Part shown: positions 18,042 through 26,857 of the stretch, piece after piece | How positions within the stretch are numbered: position 1 is the stretch's first letter | Layout: each line of letters opens with the position of its first letter | From: Saccharobesus litoralis | Lineage (GTDB): Bacteria; Pseudomonadota; Gammaproteobacteria; Enterobacterales; Alteromonadaceae | Assembly: GCF_003063625.1 (NCBI RefSeq) | Contig: NZ_CP026604.1 | Coordinates: 1,860,001 to 1,924,000, forward strand | Length of the DNA: 64,000 nt | Reading direction: 5' to 3' | Position numbers and translations under genes: made by a program | The notes under the pieces: model-generated | Told to the model about the DNA's origin: nothing | Database searches by the model: none | What the model saw: only the letters and a program-made list of their open reading frames with translations

Positions 18042-18090
18042 GATAATGCACTCCTAAAACGTTAGGCACGGGTAATTTTTACCGAATCTT

Positions 18091-18112
18091 AATGATATCA
18101 ATTATCATTATC
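18091..18112. promoter_or_regulatory. Fur box upstream of asbA
   Basis: AATGATATCAATTATCATTATC fits the Fur consensus as overlapping hexamers (GATATC-AATTAT-CATTATC). Its position about 50 bases before asbA implies iron repression of the whole petrobactin operon. Confidence 0.8.
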
Positions 18113-18238
18113 AAATTTGTTTACAATTGTTACTAATGCCTTTTTAAGGTGAAATATTTTGTTTTGTTTAGTTTTCAATTTAAGGGGGTGTAGTTGCTTG
18201 GAGGGGCAACATTTTGTTGCCCATTAAATATTTAGTGA

Positions 18239-19624
18239 CTACGATTTACACCTTGATGGCTGTCGTAAATTATTAGGCCGATACTGATAACAGAAATAGC
18301 CAGCCAGTATGAATGCACACCATTCAGCTAAAGGAAAGGCGATGATAAATGAAAAGTCGTTAATTGGGTTGGGTACAGGTAACCAAATCGGCATCCAATA
18401 ATACAAAAGTACTAAGAGTCCTGCAGGTAAAATGAGTCCGCGTGATATAGCAATGAGAGCTGAAGGTTTGGGCTGGTGGATCGCAGTTAAATAGCAGGTC
18501 AGGACAATGTTAGTACCGTTTATCAAAAATAGTGGTAGCAACAGGGGAATAAGCTGACTACTGACTTGGGCAATTTGTTGCTCTTGCTCGCTGACAAACC
18601 AAGCTAAAATTGTTGAAGGCCAAAACGTTAAAACAGTAACAATGAACAAGCCTAAGCTGATAGAGCTGGCAATTGCCGTGGATAAAAATTGGTGAACGCG
18701 CTTTAAATATTGAGCGCCGTAGTTTTGACTAATAACCAAGTGCAATGCATCGGCTAAACCATAACTCATCATGATGCTTAAAAATATAAAGTAATTGACT
18801 AAGGTGAATGCAGCGACACCGTCGACGCCTAAACGGGCAATGAGTAAAGCATTGAGAATAAAGAAAATGATACCTACAGAAATCTCACCAATAAATTCGG
18901 ATAAGCCGTTGTAGGCCGATTGTCGCAACAAATGCCAACGACCTTGTACAAGATTAAATTTTAAGGTGCGTTGTCGACTTAAAAAATAGCGACTCAATAC
19001 TAAAAACTGTACCGTTTGCGCGATAGCAGTTGCCCAAGCTGCACCAGCTAAACCCATATCAAGGTATAAAATAAACCAAGCATCTAATGCAATATTCAGT
19101 GCGGCTCCTGTGACTAGGGCACTGGTTGCGAGTATTGGATGGCCATCGGCACGCACAAAGTAATACAGTACCATGGTTGTGAGTTGCAAAATAAAAACCC
19201 AACGAATAATGCCGAAATACTCTTTAGCTAAAGGTTGGATTGATTCAGGAATATTTAATAAAGCAAAAAGTTGTGATTCAAAAACCAAACTAATTAACGC
19301 GAACAAAAGGTTAATGGTGGCAGCCGCAATCAGTGATTGGCTGAAAATATCACTGGCGGTATGTGTATCGTCTTCACCTATAGCTTTTCCAGCGGATACC
19401 GCCCCCCCTATCGCGAGCATTATTGCAATGGCAATAAGCAATGTGAACAAAGGAACCATTAATGTGATTGCAGCCAGTGCGTTTGCCCCTACCGCGTTGC
19501 CAACAAAAAATCCATCAATTAAATTTGCGCTAGTAATGGCAATTAGCCCAATAACTGACGGTAAAACATAGTAAAAAAAAGTGGAGACAATTCGCCCTGT
19601 TAAGGCGGGATTGTGAGTCGACAT
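18239..19624 (-). CDS. MATE-family efflux protein, probable siderophore exporter
   Basis: The 461-residue protein has about twelve transmembrane helices and MATE features (ANLIDGFFVGNAVGANALAAI near residue 35, repeated in the second half with GVAAFTLVNYF). MATE transporters expel organic molecules with Na+ or H+. It lies 197 bases upstream of asbA on the same strand and has its own Fur-like site at 19721, so petrobactin export is the likely role. Bacillus exports petrobactin by another transporter type, so this is context-based. Confidence 0.8.
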   Translation of the reverse strand: MSTHNPALTGRIVSTFFYYVLPSVIGLIAITSANLIDGFFVGNAVGANALAAITLMVPLFTLLIAIAIMLAIGGAVSAGKAIGEDDTHTASDIFSQSLIAAATINLLFALISLVFESQLFALLNIPESIQPLAKEYFGIIRWVFILQLTTMVLYYFVRADGHPILATSALVTGAALNIALDAWFILYLDMGLAGAAWATAIAQTVQFLVLSRYFLSRQRTLKFNLVQGRWHLLRQSAYNGLSEFIGEISVGIIFFILNALLIARLGVDGVAAFTLVNYFIFLSIMMSYGLADALHLVISQNYGAQYLKRVHQFLSTAIASSISLGLFIVTVLTFWPSTILAWFVSEQEQQIAQVSSQLIPLLLPLFLINGTNIVLTCYLTAIHQPKPSALIAISRGLILPAGLLVLLYYWMPIWLPVPNPINDFSFIIAFPLAEWCAFILAGYFCYQYRPNNLRQPSRCKS

Positions 19625-19720
19625 GGTAAATTCTCTAATTTTTGTTGTTGCTGGCAGCGGTCATTAGCGCAACTAAGCTTGTGAAAAGGCGCTAGTATAA
19701 TTTGTAAATTATAACTTGCA

Positions 19721-19742
19721 AATGATATTCATTATCATTATC
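19721..19742. promoter_or_regulatory. Fur box between MATE gene and response regulator
   Basis: AATGATATTCATTATCATTATC is a strong Fur-box match in the 157-base gap between the divergent MATE exporter and OmpR-family regulator genes, so it may serve both. Confidence 0.8.
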
Positions 19743-19781
19743 GTATGTGCGTGATTATAGAGTGTTAGATAGGGGGATATT

Positions 19782-20465
19782 TTGACCGTTACACGCCTAT
19801 TGGTCATTGAGCAAGATAAAGTGTTCAGTGATCGGATGTCGGGTGTATTACGCGGACAAGGATATGAAGTGACTCAGTGTTTTGATAGTCAACAAGGATT
19901 GACTGCTGCTTTAAGTAAAAATATTGACCTTATTTTACTTGATGCCTCGCTACCGACAATTGAAGGTTTATCGTTGCTACAGCGTATACGTATTAGTATT
20001 CCAATTCCTATTATGGTGTTATCGGCTGAAAATTTGGAGCAAAGCCGAATTGAATATTATCAACAAGGCGCTGATGACTTCATCGCTAAACCGGCCAATA
20101 TGATTGAAATTTTATTACGAGTGAAGGCCGTTCTTAGACGAACTTTTGAGCAAGAAAATAAAAATAGCAGTGTATTAGATGTTGATCAACTCACCTTAGT
20201 GAGAGCTCAACAACAGGTGATGTTTAACGGTGATCATCTTGAATTTACCCCTATTCAATTTCGCTTGTTGTGGGTACTTGTCGAAAATCGTTATCAAGTC
20301 ATGAGTAAGCCTTACTTGTACCAAGCTGTGCTCGATCGCGCGTTCAGCCGCTATGATCGCAGTTTAGATATGCATTTAAGTCGTATTCGTAAAAAGTTGG
20401 TTGAAATGGGTATGGCGGCCGATCGCTTAGCCACGGTTCATGGCAAAGGTTACCGATTTGCATAG
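19782..20465 (+). CDS. orphan OmpR-family response regulator, atypical receiver
   Basis: The 227-residue protein has a receiver domain (phospho-acceptor Asp in LILLD, Lys in IAKP) and a C-terminal winged helix (SLDMHLSRIRKKL...VHGKGYRFA). The start is TTG, supported by GGGGG five bases upstream. The N-terminal acidic pair is VIEQD where the family has E/D-D, so the second Mg-binding acid is Gln. No histidine kinase follows. Its closest relative in the window is the regulator at 32416. It probably acts on nearby iron genes, perhaps through the kinase at 33162. Confidence 0.82.
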   Translation: MTVTRLLVIEQDKVFSDRMSGVLRGQGYEVTQCFDSQQGLTAALSKNIDLILLDASLPTIEGLSLLQRIRISIPIPIMVLSAENLEQSRIEYYQQGADDFIAKPANMIEILLRVKAVLRRTFEQENKNSSVLDVDQLTLVRAQQQVMFNGDHLEFTPIQFRLLWVLVENRYQVMSKPYLYQAVLDRAFSRYDRSLDMHLSRIRKKLVEMGMAADRLATVHGKGYRFA

Positions 20466-20647
20466 AGCCCGCTGGGATCACTGCAAAACGAGGCTGTTAA
20501 AAGTAACAGTTGTAAAAATATTATCTTTTTTGCGATTAGTCCTAACAATGGCGCTGATAAATTGTCATCAGCTTTTAAAACAGGCAAATAACGGATGAAT
20601 GGTTAACGCCGCGTATTTTGCTTTTTTACAGTTTAGTAGGGTTAGCA

Positions 20648-20983
20648 ATGAGTATTATAAACCAAGTTCAATCACAACAAACTGCGAAATTTAAGGTTAT
20701 TGCCGCAATCAATAACTTGGATAGCAGCAGAATGATAAAGCGTTTATGTAAACACTATTCGCATAAAGTCGACGCTGGCTGGAACCAAAACCAAGGCTAT
20801 ATTCAGTTTGCAATGGGGTTTTGTGATCTACAAGCAAAACCTGAGCATTTGACCTTAACTTGTTGGGCCAATTCGCAAGCAGAACTTGAAGAAATAGCCC
20901 AATGCGTGGCACGGCATTTTGCCCGATTTATCAAGCAACCTGAAATGCAACTGACATGGAATTCACCTATATGCGAAACCTAG
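20648..20983 (+). CDS. DUF2218 protein
   Basis: From ATG 20648, preceded by AGGG, the product is 111 residues. An upstream in-frame ATG at 20618 lacks a ribosome-binding site. It matches the DUF2218 pattern: a helix with KRLCKHYSHKVDA, then strand GYIQFAMGFCDLQA, then LTLTCWANSQAELEEIAQCVARHFARF. These small proteins often occur near siderophore genes but have no established function. The preceding 20466-20617 holds no clear feature. Confidence 0.75.
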   Translation: MSIINQVQSQQTAKFKVIAAINNLDSSRMIKRLCKHYSHKVDAGWNQNQGYIQFAMGFCDLQAKPEHLTLTCWANSQAELEEIAQCVARHFARFIKQPEMQLTWNSPICET

Positions 20984-21016
20984 GTTCTATTTATCACGTG
21001 TAAATGACTTTTATAT

Positions 21017-21520
21017 TTAAGTTGTTATTAACCATTGATTAGAAAATAGGTTTTGTTGGTCATCAAAGCCCATTAGATCTATATTGTATTGAAAAGCTAA
21101 GGTTTCCATTTTATACACGATCTCTTTAAATTTAATACTTTCCATAAATTGATGGGATTTTTCAGATTGATAATGAAATACATAAGCTATTCTGCTGTTT
21201 GATACCATGTAAAATAAACAGCGATCTGATGTGGGTGGTGAAATTAACCTGTTTGTTAACCACCTATTCCAGTAGGCTTTAGTTGATTTTTTATGAACAG
21301 CGGGCTTTGTTGATAAGGGAAAAATACTAGGTTTTAAATGGGTGTGTCTATGCCCTATAGGTGGATTTGGCCTCGCCGTTGCAATATCTTTCCCAATTCT
21401 AGGGTTGTAGCCGTTAAACCAATAATCTTTGAAATCATCTATATAAGATTTCAAAAGGGCGTCTTTTTTACGTTCGTTATCTATCTCTGTTGTTAGTATT
21501 ACCTTCCCTTGGTATAGCAA
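21017..21520 (-). CDS. YafO-like toxin
   Basis: The 167-residue protein resembles YafO mRNA interferases: an N-terminal DDFKDYWFNGYNPRIGKD segment, a central His-containing GHRHTHLKP, and RLISPPTSDRCLFYMVSNSR, the position of YafO's TSD...LVY core. YafO cleaves mRNA on the ribosome. The start is uncertain: the frame opens with TTG at 21520, while a strong AAGGGAAGG lies just inside with no standard start after it. It follows a 58-residue basic ORF by 5 bases, in the place of an antitoxin. Confidence 0.65.
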   Translation of the reverse strand: MLYQGKVILTTEIDNERKKDALLKSYIDDFKDYWFNGYNPRIGKDIATARPNPPIGHRHTHLKPSIFPLSTKPAVHKKSTKAYWNRWLTNRLISPPTSDRCLFYMVSNSRIAYVFHYQSEKSHQFMESIKFKEIVYKMETLAFQYNIDLMGFDDQQNLFSNQWLITT

Positions 21521-21525
21521 AAGTA

Positions 21526-21702
21526 TTAAGCCTCTACCAAACCTAATTTATTAGATGCCAAGGTGTTTCTAACTAAACGAGAAGAGATAAGTCTTTGACG
21601 TGTCTCACTAGATATAGGTAATGATTTTCTATGCAAATTCCTAGATGCCTTATGGGTACTAGGCTTGTTGCAATTCATTATCTTTCTAACATAAAAACTC
21701 AT
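21526..21702 (-). CDS. small basic protein, candidate antitoxin partner of YafO-like toxin
   Basis: A 58-codon ORF begins at ATG 21702 with GGGG six bases upstream and stops 5 bases before the toxin frame. It is rich in Ser, Arg and Lys (HKASRNLHRKSLPISSETRQ) and has no Phd/YefM fold signature, whereas classical YafN is about 97 residues. Close coupling and good translation signals suggest a real gene. Antitoxin function is inferred from position only. Confidence 0.5.
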   Translation of the reverse strand: MSFYVRKIMNCNKPSTHKASRNLHRKSLPISSETRQRLISSRLVRNTLASNKLGLVEA

Positions 21703-21836
21703 GATTTACCCCACTGATAAAACTTGATTTAATTATATGTTATCAGCAGCAACCTATCAAATTTGTTTATAAATTACATTCTGTAAATAATATTTTCATA
21801 ACGGGCGTCTGGTCTAGGTTCCTTTTATTACTTAAA

Positions 21837-22145
21837 TTATTTTTTTACCCAAGTTTCTTGACCGCTGTAGGTATAAATAAGTCTTACTGTTTTATCTGTG
21901 GTTAATAATAAGGTGTATTTGATAAACCGGCCATTTGAAGCCCAATGTACATTGAAAGACAGGGCTTCGCCATTGTACTTCACTTCATAGATTTCGGCTT
22001 GCTCGCCATCATCAGAATCAACCACAGATACCTTATAGTCCTCTTCTTCTTTGGTAATTGAAATGACAATATCTGAGTACATATCTGCGGGAACCCAGTC
22101 ACCGACGAGTGGGTCGTTTGATTTTAATGGGACGATTTTGTTCAT
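21837..22145 (-). CDS. hypothetical beta-rich small protein
   Basis: The 102-residue product is acidic with alternating strand-like segments (DIVISITKEEEDYKVSVVD, RFIKYTLLLTTDKTVRLIYTYSG) and begins by stating GDWVPADMY, reminiscent of lipocalin-like small domains. No signal peptide, no partner gene, and a poor ribosome-binding site. I do not recognise a family. Confidence 0.55.
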   Translation of the reverse strand: MNKIVPLKSNDPLVGDWVPADMYSDIVISITKEEEDYKVSVVDSDDGEQAEIYEVKYNGEALSFNVHWASNGRFIKYTLLLTTDKTVRLIYTYSGQETWVKK

Positions 22146-22265
22146 GTAAACATTGCAGGTAGTTAGCCGAATAAACGCGATTATATATCAATAAATATGG
22201 CTAAAGAGTAACAGTTGTAAATTTAATATCTTTTTATCAGCCAATCCTAACAATAGACCTAATTA

Positions 22266-22283
22266 AAAATAATTATCATTTAC
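22266..22283. promoter_or_regulatory. possible weak Fur-like site upstream of speA
   Basis: AAATAATTATCATTTACA resembles half of a Fur box about 70 bases before speA. It is weaker than the other sites in this window, and A+T-rich chance matches are common. Confidence 0.3.
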
Positions 22284-22349
22284 ATAACCGATTAAAACGT
22301 TGCTAGTTAGGTTTACAGCATCGTTTTAACAGGTCTGGAGTCGTTAAAA

Positions 22350-24329
22350 TTGTCTAGCGTAATTAATATACCCAGCTTCAAATCTTCTCAATGGACAATT
22401 GAACAAGCTGATAACTTGTATGGCGTCAATCATTGGGGAGGTGATTACTTTTCAATTAATTCATGCGGTGACGTGGTGATTAATAACCCGCATGACGGCG
22501 ATGTACATCCCATTTCGATCATGAAAATCATCGAAGGTATGCAAGATCGCGAGCTACAAATGCCAGTATTATTGCGTTTTGAAAATATTCTTGATCAAAG
22601 CATTAGCAAGCTTAATGAAACTTTTCAGCAAGTGATAAATAAAGTGGGTTATCAAAATAAATACCAAGGTGTTTATCCGATAAAAGTCAATCAACAAGCG
22701 CAAATTGTTGAAGAGATTGCCCAGTTTGGCGCACGTTACAATCATGGTTTTGAGGTTGGCAGTAAAGCCGAAATGATTGCCGCATTGTCTACCATTGAAG
22801 CCACTGACAGTTTAATTATTTGCAATGGCTACAAAGACCAAGAGTTTATCGAGTTAGGATTAGAAGCAATAAAGCTTGGCTATAAATGCTTTTTTGTGAT
22901 TGAAACCTTAACTGAATTGCCGATTATTGTTGAGCGTAGCCAAGCATTAAATATACGCCCGCATTTAGGGGTTAGAGCAAAAATGACCTCACAAATTAGT
23001 GGGCATTGGGGAGCAACTAGCGGCGAGCGCAGTGTATTTGGTTTAAATTCAAATCAGTTAATTAAAGCCGTTGATTACCTTAAACAGCACGCCATGTTGG
23101 ATTGTCTTGAACTATTGCATTGTCATTTAGGTTCGCAAATTCCTAATATTCGCGATATACGTGGCGGTGTGGTAGAAGCCTGTCGATATTATGCCGATTT
23201 GTGTAATGAAGGCGCGGCCTTAGCCTATATTGATTTAGGCGGTGGCTTAGCAGTGGACTACACTGGTCGTCAATCAGCCTCAGGCCAAAGTCGCAATTAC
23301 TCGTTAACTGAATACTGTGAAGATATTGTTGACACCATTAAAGCTACACTCGATCAACAAGGATTACCGCACCCTGTTATTGTGACTGAATCGGGTCGAG
23401 CAACCGTGGCTTATACCTCGGTTTTGCTATTTAATGTATTGGATGTGGTCGATTTTGAACCAGAAAGTTTGCCGCAAGCTAGTGATAACGAACATCAATT
23501 GCTGAAAAATATGCGTGAGATATTTACGTATATGAAACCACAACGTGTACAGGAATGTTACAACGATGCTCAGTACTATCGCGATGAAGTACGAGAGTTA
23601 TTTAAGCGTGGGCAAATAGACTTACGTATGCGCTCGGTAGCCGAAACTTTGTATTTTAGCATTTTACATGAGATTAAAAATACCCTAGCAACAATGGAGC
23701 GCATGCCGCAGGAGTTAGCAGGGTTAGCCGATTCGTTAGCGGATATTTACTACGGTAACTTTAGTTTATTTCAATCTTTGCCAGATAGTTGGGCTATCGA
23801 TCAATTGTTCCCGATTGTGCCGATCCATCGTTTAAATGAAGAGCCAACCCGCCGCGCTATGTTGGCTGATATTACCTGTGATTGCGATGGCAAAATAGAA
23901 AAGTTCGTAGTCGACCAAAAGGTAGAAAAAACCTTGCCTCTGCACAGTGTAGAGCAAGACCAAGAATACTATTTAGGCGTATTTTTAGTTGGCGCGTATC
24001 AAGAAACTCTAGGCGATTTACATAATCTATTTGGTGACACCAATGTCGTCAGCGTGCGCTTAAATGCCGACTCAAGTTTTGAGTTTGTTAAAGAAGTGCA
24101 TGGCGACACAATAGAAGACGTATTAAGTTACGTGGAATACCAACCACACGAAATTAAAACCCGTTTTCGTAACAAGGTAGAAGCGGCAGTGCGTGAAGGT
24201 AAAATTAGCGCGCGTGAGCGTCAGCATATGATCAAAACCTTTAATGCCAGTATGCAAGGCTATACCTACTACGAAAAAGAAGAAGCCGAAACCCAACAGA
24301 ATTCACAAAACGTAAGAGCAATATCATGA
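22350..24329 (+). CDS. speA: biosynthetic arginine decarboxylase
   Basis: The 659-residue protein matches SpeA in length and order: PLP-binding YPIK112VNQ, GFEVGSKAEM, HCHLGSQIPNIRDIRGG, and GGGLAVDYTG. It decarboxylates arginine to agmatine, the first step to putrescine. The start is TTG at 22350 with GGAG ten bases upstream; no nearby ATG fits. Its stop overlaps the dehydrogenase start (ATGA), so the polyamine genes form an operon. No agmatinase gene lies in the window, so conversion of agmatine to putrescine must be encoded elsewhere. Confidence 0.93.
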   Translation: MSSVINIPSFKSSQWTIEQADNLYGVNHWGGDYFSINSCGDVVINNPHDGDVHPISIMKIIEGMQDRELQMPVLLRFENILDQSISKLNETFQQVINKVGYQNKYQGVYPIKVNQQAQIVEEIAQFGARYNHGFEVGSKAEMIAALSTIEATDSLIICNGYKDQEFIELGLEAIKLGYKCFFVIETLTELPIIVERSQALNIRPHLGVRAKMTSQISGHWGATSGERSVFGLNSNQLIKAVDYLKQHAMLDCLELLHCHLGSQIPNIRDIRGGVVEACRYYADLCNEGAALAYIDLGGGLAVDYTGRQSASGQSRNYSLTEYCEDIVDTIKATLDQQGLPHPVIVTESGRATVAYTSVLLFNVLDVVDFEPESLPQASDNEHQLLKNMREIFTYMKPQRVQECYNDAQYYRDEVRELFKRGQIDLRMRSVAETLYFSILHEIKNTLATMERMPQELAGLADSLADIYYGNFSLFQSLPDSWAIDQLFPIVPIHRLNEEPTRRAMLADITCDCDGKIEKFVVDQKVEKTLPLHSVEQDQEYYLGVFLVGAYQETLGDLHNLFGDTNVVSVRLNADSSFEFVKEVHGDTIEDVLSYVEYQPHEIKTRFRNKVEAAVREGKISARERQHMIKTFNASMQGYTYYEKEEAETQQNSQNVRAIS

Positions 24330-25537
24330 GCAAAGTTGTTATTATCGGCGCCGGTGGCGTCGGTCAAGTAGTTGCACATAAATGTGCCCAGTTACCGGAT
24401 ATTTTTACCGATATTACATTAGCCAGCCGCACTGAATCTAAATGTCAGGCGATTGCCGAACAAATTAAACAAAGCCAAGGTCGTGAGATCGCGACAGCGC
24501 AAGTCGATGCTGACAATGTACCTGAATTAGTCGCATTACTTAACGAGATCAAGCCTGCGCTAGTGATTAATGTCGCTTTGCCATACCAAGATTTAACCAT
24601 TATGGATGCTTGCTTAGAAGCCGGTGTTCATTACATGGATACCGCAAATTATGAGCCGCTTGATACCGCAAAATTTGAATACAAGTGGCAGTGGGCTTAT
24701 CAGGAAAAATTTAGCAAAGCGGGGTTAACCGCATTGCTAGGGTCAGGTTTTGATCCGGGCGCGACCAATATGTTTACCGCGTACATTGCCAAACACTATT
24801 TTGATGAAATTCATACGCTAGATATTATTGATGTTAATGGCGGTGATCATGGTTATCCGTTTGCTACTAACTTTAACCCTGAAATCAATATTCGCGAAGT
24901 GACTGCCGAATGTCGCCATTGGCAAAATGGTGAGTTTGTTAGCACGCCAGCCATGTCGACTCAGCAAAGTTTTACCTGTCCTGATGAAGTCGGTACATAT
25001 AATATTTACCGTATGTACCACGAAGAGCTGGAATCGTTAACCAAACATTATCCGAGTTTGAAAAAAGCTCAATTTTGGATGAGCTTTGGTGACAGTTACC
25101 TTAAACACTTAGAGGTATTGGGTAATGTCGGTATGACAGGCATTGAACCGATTGAATTTCAAGGTCAGCAAATAGTACCGATTCAGTTTTTAAAAGCGTT
25201 GCTACCCGACCCATCAACGTTAGGTCCGCGTACCCAAGGCAAAACCTGTATAGGGTGCGTGGTGACAGGTATAAAAGATGGTAAAGAAAAAACGGTTTAT
25301 GTATATAATGTCAAAGACCACCAAGATTGTTATCAAGAAGTGCAATCTCAAGCCATTTCCTACACCACGGGTGTCCCTTGTATGATTGGCGCTAAGATGA
25401 TCTTAGAAGGTCGTTGGCAAAAGCCTGGTGTTTGGAATATGGAACAACTCGACCCTGATGCATTTATGCAAGATATGAATGCCTATGGATTACCTTGGAA
25501 GGTGATTGAAAACCCAGATTTTGATTTGTTAAATTAA
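24326..25537 (+). CDS. carboxynorspermidine/carboxyspermidine dehydrogenase
   Basis: The 403-residue protein is of the saccharopine-dehydrogenase-like family, with an N-terminal Rossmann motif VVIIGAGGVGQVVAHKCAQ and the family landmarks YMDTANYEP and GFDPGATNMF. CASDH reductively joins aspartate semialdehyde with putrescine (or diaminopropane) to form carboxy(nor)spermidine. It overlaps speA by 4 bases, and the matching decarboxylase follows 112 bases downstream. Whether the natural product is spermidine or norspermidine cannot be told from sequence alone. Confidence 0.9.
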   Translation: MSKVVIIGAGGVGQVVAHKCAQLPDIFTDITLASRTESKCQAIAEQIKQSQGREIATAQVDADNVPELVALLNEIKPALVINVALPYQDLTIMDACLEAGVHYMDTANYEPLDTAKFEYKWQWAYQEKFSKAGLTALLGSGFDPGATNMFTAYIAKHYFDEIHTLDIIDVNGGDHGYPFATNFNPEINIREVTAECRHWQNGEFVSTPAMSTQQSFTCPDEVGTYNIYRMYHEELESLTKHYPSLKKAQFWMSFGDSYLKHLEVLGNVGMTGIEPIEFQGQQIVPIQFLKALLPDPSTLGPRTQGKTCIGCVVTGIKDGKEKTVYVYNVKDHQDCYQEVQSQAISYTTGVPCMIGAKMILEGRWQKPGVWNMEQLDPDAFMQDMNAYGLPWKVIENPDFDLLN

Positions 25538-25542
25538 ACTGA

Positions 25543-25617
25543 TTGTAGGCGAGTTTCACTTAACGCAGCCTGTTACTGCTGATATAGCATTCACTATGCT
25601 AAGAAGCGCGCCTACAA
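25543..25617. repeat. inverted repeat between dehydrogenase and decarboxylase genes
   Basis: TTGTAGGCG (25543-25551) pairs with CGCCTACAA (25609-25617), with an inner AGCAT/ATGCT hairpin. A related GTAGGCGC...CCTACAA pattern occurs near 28550-28590, so this looks like a dispersed palindromic repeat inserted within the polyamine operon rather than a terminator. Confidence 0.55.
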
Positions 25618-25648
25618 ATGTTGTTAAACCGTTTCAGTTATCTTTCCT

Positions 25649-26833
25649 ATGATGAATAGCAAAACATTCCATACATTCGATCCTAGTCGTGTTCCGTCGC
25701 CATGCTTTGTGGTCGACGAAGTCGCCGTTGAAAACAACCTAAAAATATTGGATCGCGTGCAACAAGAGTCGGGCGCTAAAATATTATTAGCACTAAAAGC
25801 TTTTTCCATGTTTAGCCTAGCGCCGCTAATTAGCCGTTATTTGCACGGCACCTGCGCCAGTGGTTTGCATGAAGCAAGGTTAGGCCGTGAAGAGTTTTCT
25901 ACACAAGAGCAATATCGCGAAGTTCATACCTTTAGTGCGGCTTATACCGAGGCCGATTTGACCGAGATTTTACAGATTTCGGATCATGTAGTGTTTAATT
26001 CGTTTGGTCAGTGGCAACGTTTTCAACCCTTAATCCAAGCGGCGAAACAGCAACGGCCTGAACTGGAATTTGGTCTTAGGGTTAACCCTATGCATTCCGA
26101 AGGAGCCGAGCCTATTTATGACCCTTGTGCTCCTGGCTCGCGCTTAGGTATTCCATATCCTGAATTTAAGTCGAACTCGCTTGACGGTATTAGCGGTATT
26201 CATTTTCACACCTTATGTGAGCAGGCATTTGAGCCATTGGAACGCACATTAGATGTGATAGAACAGCAATTTGCTGATCTACTGCCGCAACTTAAATGGG
26301 TAAATTTTGGCGGTGGTCATCACATAACCAAGCCTGATTATAACGTTGCAGGTTTAATTGCCCGCATCAAAGCGTTTCAAGCCAAATACAATGTACAAGT
26401 TTACTTAGAACCGGGTGAAGCGATTGCAATACATACTGGGGTGTTGGTGAGCGAAGTATTGGATTTGACTTACAACACCTTAGATTTAGCCATACTGGAT
26501 ACCTCGGCGACTTGTCATATGCCAGATACCTTAGAAATGCCGTATCGTCCTGATGTGTTTGGCGCAGGAGCAGCCCAGCAACATGCTTATACCTATCGTT
26601 TAGGAGGGCAAACCTGTTTGGCAGGTGATGTGATCAGCGATTATTCATTTAGCGAGCCGCTACAAATTGGCCAGCGTTTAATGTTTGATGATATGGCACA
26701 TTATACTATGGTTAAAACCTCAACCTTTAACGGCATCGGCTTACCTGCTATTGCAATTTGGAACTCGAAAACAGATGAAGTGCGGGTTGTTAAACAGTTC
26801 GGTTATGAAGATTTTAAAGGCCGCTTGTCTTAG
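25649..26833 (+). CDS. nspC: carboxynorspermidine/carboxyspermidine decarboxylase
   Basis: The 394-residue protein is a fold-III PLP decarboxylase with K50 in LLALK50AFSMF as the likely Schiff-base lysine, HFHTLCEQ, NFGGGHHITKPDY and EPGEAIAIHTG. It removes CO2 from carboxyspermidine or carboxynorspermidine to give spermidine or norspermidine. Two ATGs (25649, 25652) are possible starts. Together with speA and the dehydrogenase it forms the alternative spermidine route common in Vibrio and Alteromonadales. Confidence 0.9.
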   Translation: MMNSKTFHTFDPSRVPSPCFVVDEVAVENNLKILDRVQQESGAKILLALKAFSMFSLAPLISRYLHGTCASGLHEARLGREEFSTQEQYREVHTFSAAYTEADLTEILQISDHVVFNSFGQWQRFQPLIQAAKQQRPELEFGLRVNPMHSEGAEPIYDPCAPGSRLGIPYPEFKSNSLDGISGIHFHTLCEQAFEPLERTLDVIEQQFADLLPQLKWVNFGGGHHITKPDYNVAGLIARIKAFQAKYNVQVYLEPGEAIAIHTGVLVSEVLDLTYNTLDLAILDTSATCHMPDTLEMPYRPDVFGAGAAQQHAYTYRLGGQTCLAGDVISDYSFSEPLQIGQRLMFDDMAHYTMVKTSTFNGIGLPAIAIWNSKTDEVRVVKQFGYEDFKGRLS

Positions 26834-26857
26834 GCCTGTTTCCTTCTATTCTTCCAT

